Below are positions 6,026-7,953 of a stretch of DNA of 7,953 nucleotides, piece by piece (the first letter of the stretch is position 1; each line of letters begins with the position of its first letter). The notes below the pieces were generated by a model. That model did no database searches, had not been told where the DNA came from, and worked only from the letters and a program-made list of their open reading frames with translations. Source of the DNA: Betaproteobacteria bacterium (GTDB taxonomy: Bacteria; Pseudomonadota; Gammaproteobacteria; Burkholderiales; Burkholderiaceae); NCBI GenBank assembly GCA_009783065.1, contig WRHV01000025.1, positions 1 through 7,953 on the forward strand, given 5' to 3'. The translations under genes were made by a program, and so were the position numbers.

Positions 6026-7784
6026 ACATGGAAGGGAATTCGTTCGGTAAAAGCCGGAAGAGAATCCGGCCGCTGGCATGTTTTTGATCTGCTGAAAAAT
6101 AACAAAACGAGAGAGAAGTCTTTGACGGCTCATATTTCAGTTCCAGATTAACGGATGCGCCGGGCAAAATAACATGCTGGAATTTGAGCGCCTGAACGCC
6201 AGCGAATACACCAGGCAAATCCAGATACTGTTGGCCATACATAAGCGCCCAGTCCAATTGCACAACACCCGGCAAAATAGGCGTTTCCGGAAAATGCCCC
6301 TGAAAATAAAACAGGTTTTCAGGCAGGATCATCCGCATCAACAAACGGTTTTCATCCTTTTCAAGAATCAACGTTTCAGGCGTTTTCGTCAGGGATTTTT
6401 GCAGGGATTCCTGGTCAAGCATGGTTTTTAATTCAGCATAAGTCGTTTTTCCCTGCATATTGACGGGCAGCACATCCAGATATCTCCAAATTTTAGGAAT
6501 CGCCACACGTTCAAATGAAGACAAAAGCAGATTGCGGAGCTTTCGGTTCATTGTCAGCTTGCCATCGCTATCCAGTTGGTGCTTGCCTTCAGACGAAAGT
6601 GCCACAAAAGCAGCCAAGCGCAACCTGCTTTCTTCCTCCATATCCACCAAAATAACTTTGGCGTTCGCCACTAAACGAGAACGTATCAATGTTTGCTCGA
6701 TCGCCGCAAGTGATACTCTTTTTTCTTCTATTTTTACGATACGGTCTACCCGTCCCTGCAAAAAAAAGCGGTTATTATTTCCTGCCGTCACACGGTCTGC
6801 CGTTCGAAACCAGTCCGGTTCATACAGATAAGGCGAAAAAATTTCCAGCACTTGTTCATCAGGATGGATGCGCCACTGGACGTTCGGTATAGGTTGCCAG
6901 CTTTCATCATGTGTTTCTTGACGCTGGCGCCAGGCAATGCCGCCAGTCTCCGAACTGCCGTATATTTCAATAGGAGCAGACCCCATATGCGCCTTGTTTT
7001 GCAACGCGGTACTCTTCTCCAGTGGTCCGCCGGAAGAAAAAACTGTGCCAATACGGTGTGCATGCTGTTGCCACTCATAATTCTCTACAAAACGTTTGAG
7101 ATGCGCCGGACTAGATATAAGGGTAATCTTCCGCAGGGACGCAGCAGCAACCAACTCTTCCGGAAAGCTAAGGCTGACGGCATGAATAGGTTTTCCTGTC
7201 AGCAGTGGCCAAAAAACCTTAAAAAGCAAGCCATATATATGCTGGTGAGAAACCGTTGCAACAATATCTGTCTGATGACTTAAGGCGCCGAACAGTTCTT
7301 CAAGCACCTCCGCTTCTGTCAGGAGTTGAGATATTCGTTTGGGTATTGCCTGCGCTTCACCAGTGCTGCCGGATGTGTAAATCACCAGTTCTGCTGAAAC
7401 CGGTACAGAAAATGTACCCGATTTCTGTCGTTTACCAGAGGTGGATTCCCCTGGAAAAAACGGTGAATATGCTGCAGGAAACTCTCCCAAATAAATATCA
7501 ATATCCTCAGCCAACATTGCACAGGTAGCAGGCAGTACATTAGAAGGGAGATAAACTCTTTTCTCTTCATGCAATGCAGCAAGGAAGGCTGCGATGAATT
7601 CAAGCGTATCTGTAAAGTAAAGCGCGACATTTTTTCCCGGAAGCGCCTTTATCTGCTTTTTCCAGGCAGACATCCGAGAAAAAAGATCACTTGCCGTCAC
7701 AGGCTGATGATTACGCCATCCGATGAGATCTTCAGCAAGTCGATTTGGCCCAAGTTGAAAAAACCTTTCTGTTACGTCAACCAT
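6024..7784 (-). CDS. Acyl/aryl-AMP ligase fused to a FabA/FabZ-like dehydratase (hotdog) domain
   Basis: The 586-residue protein has two domains. Residues about 1-460 form an ANL-family adenylating enzyme: P-loop YTSGSTGEAQAIPK (136-149), YGSSETGG (275-282), FRTADR (326-331), hinge GRVDRIVKIEEKRV (344-357) and the catalytic Lys in MQGKTTY (K446). Residues about 475-586 form a hotdog dehydratase with FQGHFPETPILPGVVQLDW: H497 fits the catalytic His of FabA/FabZ, and D511 fits the partner acid (Asp in FabA, Glu in FabZ). In aryl-polyene pathways the ligase activates the aryl-acrylate starter for loading on a carrier protein, and the dehydratase removes water in each extension round, leaving conjugated double bonds. 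The fusion puts both in one cytoplasmic protein. No carrier-protein domain (DSL-type Ser) is seen between them. The ATG at 7784 overlaps the upstream stop by 8 nt; the stop lies 3 nt before the next gene. Confidence 0.93.
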   Translation of the reverse strand: MVDVTERFFQLGPNRLAEDLIGWRNHQPVTASDLFSRMSAWKKQIKALPGKNVALYFTDTLEFIAAFLAALHEEKRVYLPSNVLPATCAMLAEDIDIYLGEFPAAYSPFFPGESTSGKRQKSGTFSVPVSAELVIYTSGSTGEAQAIPKRISQLLTEAEVLEELFGALSHQTDIVATVSHQHIYGLLFKVFWPLLTGKPIHAVSLSFPEELVAAASLRKITLISSPAHLKRFVENYEWQQHAHRIGTVFSSGGPLEKSTALQNKAHMGSAPIEIYGSSETGGIAWRQRQETHDESWQPIPNVQWRIHPDEQVLEIFSPYLYEPDWFRTADRVTAGNNNRFFLQGRVDRIVKIEEKRVSLAAIEQTLIRSRLVANAKVILVDMEEESRLRLAAFVALSSEGKHQLDSDGKLTMNRKLRNLLLSSFERVAIPKIWRYLDVLPVNMQGKTTYAELKTMLDQESLQKSLTKTPETLILEKDENRLLMRMILPENLFYFQGHFPETPILPGVVQLDWALMYGQQYLDLPGVFAGVQALKFQHVILPGASVNLELKYEPSKTSLSFCYFSADQKHASGRILFRLLPNEFPSM

Positions 7785-7953
7785 GGCGCGTCCGCTTAAA
7801 TCGCAGTCTGAAAAAATATTCTACGGCAAAAAGAAATCCCATCAGAAGATAAGCAATGAAACCATTGTATAAAGACCAGACTGCATCGCTGAAAAAAAAG
7901 GAAGTAAAAAAGGCCATTGCACCATTTAAGGCAAAAAAGGCACACCATATCTG
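7777..7953 (-). CDS. Small multi-TM membrane protein of aryl-polyene clusters, C-terminal fragment
   Basis: The open frame enters from the right edge and gives 58 residues before TGA at 7779-7777; it is too short to be called without context and its start is outside the window. The fragment reads as membrane protein. A hydrophobic stretch (about 2-21) with many Phe is followed by SDAVWSLYNGF, then a second hydrophobic stretch IAYLLMGFLFAVEYFF (about 33-48) and a basic tail RLRFKRTRHG. That ending resembles the COG4648-type membrane proteins encoded just before the AMP ligase in aryl-polyene clusters, whose role is not established. Its last codons overlap the ligase start by 8 nt, so the two are probably translationally coupled. 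Assignment as coding is strong from the overlap and composition; the family name is by recall. Confidence 0.72.
   Translation of the reverse strand, partial: QIWCAFFALNGAMAFFTSFFFSDAVWSLYNGFIAYLLMGFLFAVEYFFRLRFKRTRHG

Noticed and set aside
7803..7812. GCAGTCTGAA, one base off the Neisseria DNA uptake sequence GCCGTCTGAA
   Set aside because: I noticed only this copy, it is inside coding sequence, and a single near-match is expected by chance; it does not justify calling the organism a Neisseriaceae.
7892..7899. A8 homopolymer in the membrane-protein fragment as a phase-variation tract
   Set aside because: It codes naturally for Phe residues of a membrane segment and is too short to argue for slippage without population data.
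1..7953. Many plus-strand reading frames of 64-160 codons (for example 2018-2395, 2497-2961, 4273-4755, 6460-6831, 6852-7283)
   Set aside because: All lie opposite well-supported minus-strand genes, show no recognisable domain, are rich in Arg, Ser and His as antisense translations are, and lack ordered spacing or ribosome sites.

Overview
The whole window is one strand of an aryl-polyene (APE)-type biosynthetic operon. Every supported gene lies on the minus strand, so transcription runs from high to low coordinates. Nine genes, two of them cut by the window edges, cover essentially all 7,953 bases. The largest gap between genes is 18 nt, so there is no room for an internal promoter region, RNA gene, CRISPR array or mobile element. 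The assignment rests on the gene combination: a multi-TM protein, an acyl/aryl-AMP ligase fused to a FabA/FabZ-like dehydratase, a methyltransferase-family protein, a GT2 glycosyltransferase, a LpxL-like acyltransferase, an MIO-type ammonia-lyase, a 4HBT thioesterase, a LolA-like periplasmic protein and an MMPL exporter. This set is characteristic of APE and related (flexirubin/dialkylresorcinol-type) clusters of Gram-negative bacteria.

In transcription order the layout is as follows. 7953-7777 is the C-terminus of a small membrane protein. 7784-6024 is the AMP-ligase/dehydratase fusion. 6020-5394 is a shortened methyltransferase-family protein. 5375-4620 is the GT2 glycosyltransferase and 4623-3670 the acyltransferase. 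3663-2116 is the ammonia-lyase and 2123-1689 the thioesterase. 1692-1072 is the LolA-like protein, and 1079-1 is the N-terminal third to half of an MMPL transporter, which runs off the left edge. Five junctions overlap by 4 or 8 nt and the other three gaps are 3, 6 and 18 nt, so translation is probably coupled throughout.

A working model, inferred from family roles: the lyase deaminates an aromatic amino acid to an aryl-acrylic acid. The AMP ligase activates that acid for loading on an acyl carrier protein. The dehydratase domain helps build the polyene during chain extension; the ketosynthases, ketoreductase and carrier proteins are not in this window and are expected in the flanks. The acyltransferase and glycosyltransferase would join the polyene to a lipid or sugar carrier. 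The LolA-like protein and the MMPL pump would move the product to the outer membrane.

The organism is a Gram-negative (diderm) bacterium with moderate G+C by eye, most likely a beta- or gammaproteobacterium; I cannot name a genus. The most notable local feature is the methyltransferase-family gene. It keeps an intact reading frame but appears to have lost the central part of the protein, including the SAM-binding glycine-rich motif. The system itself is a known class; the novelty, if any, is in that gene and in the unusual selectivity pair of the lyase.
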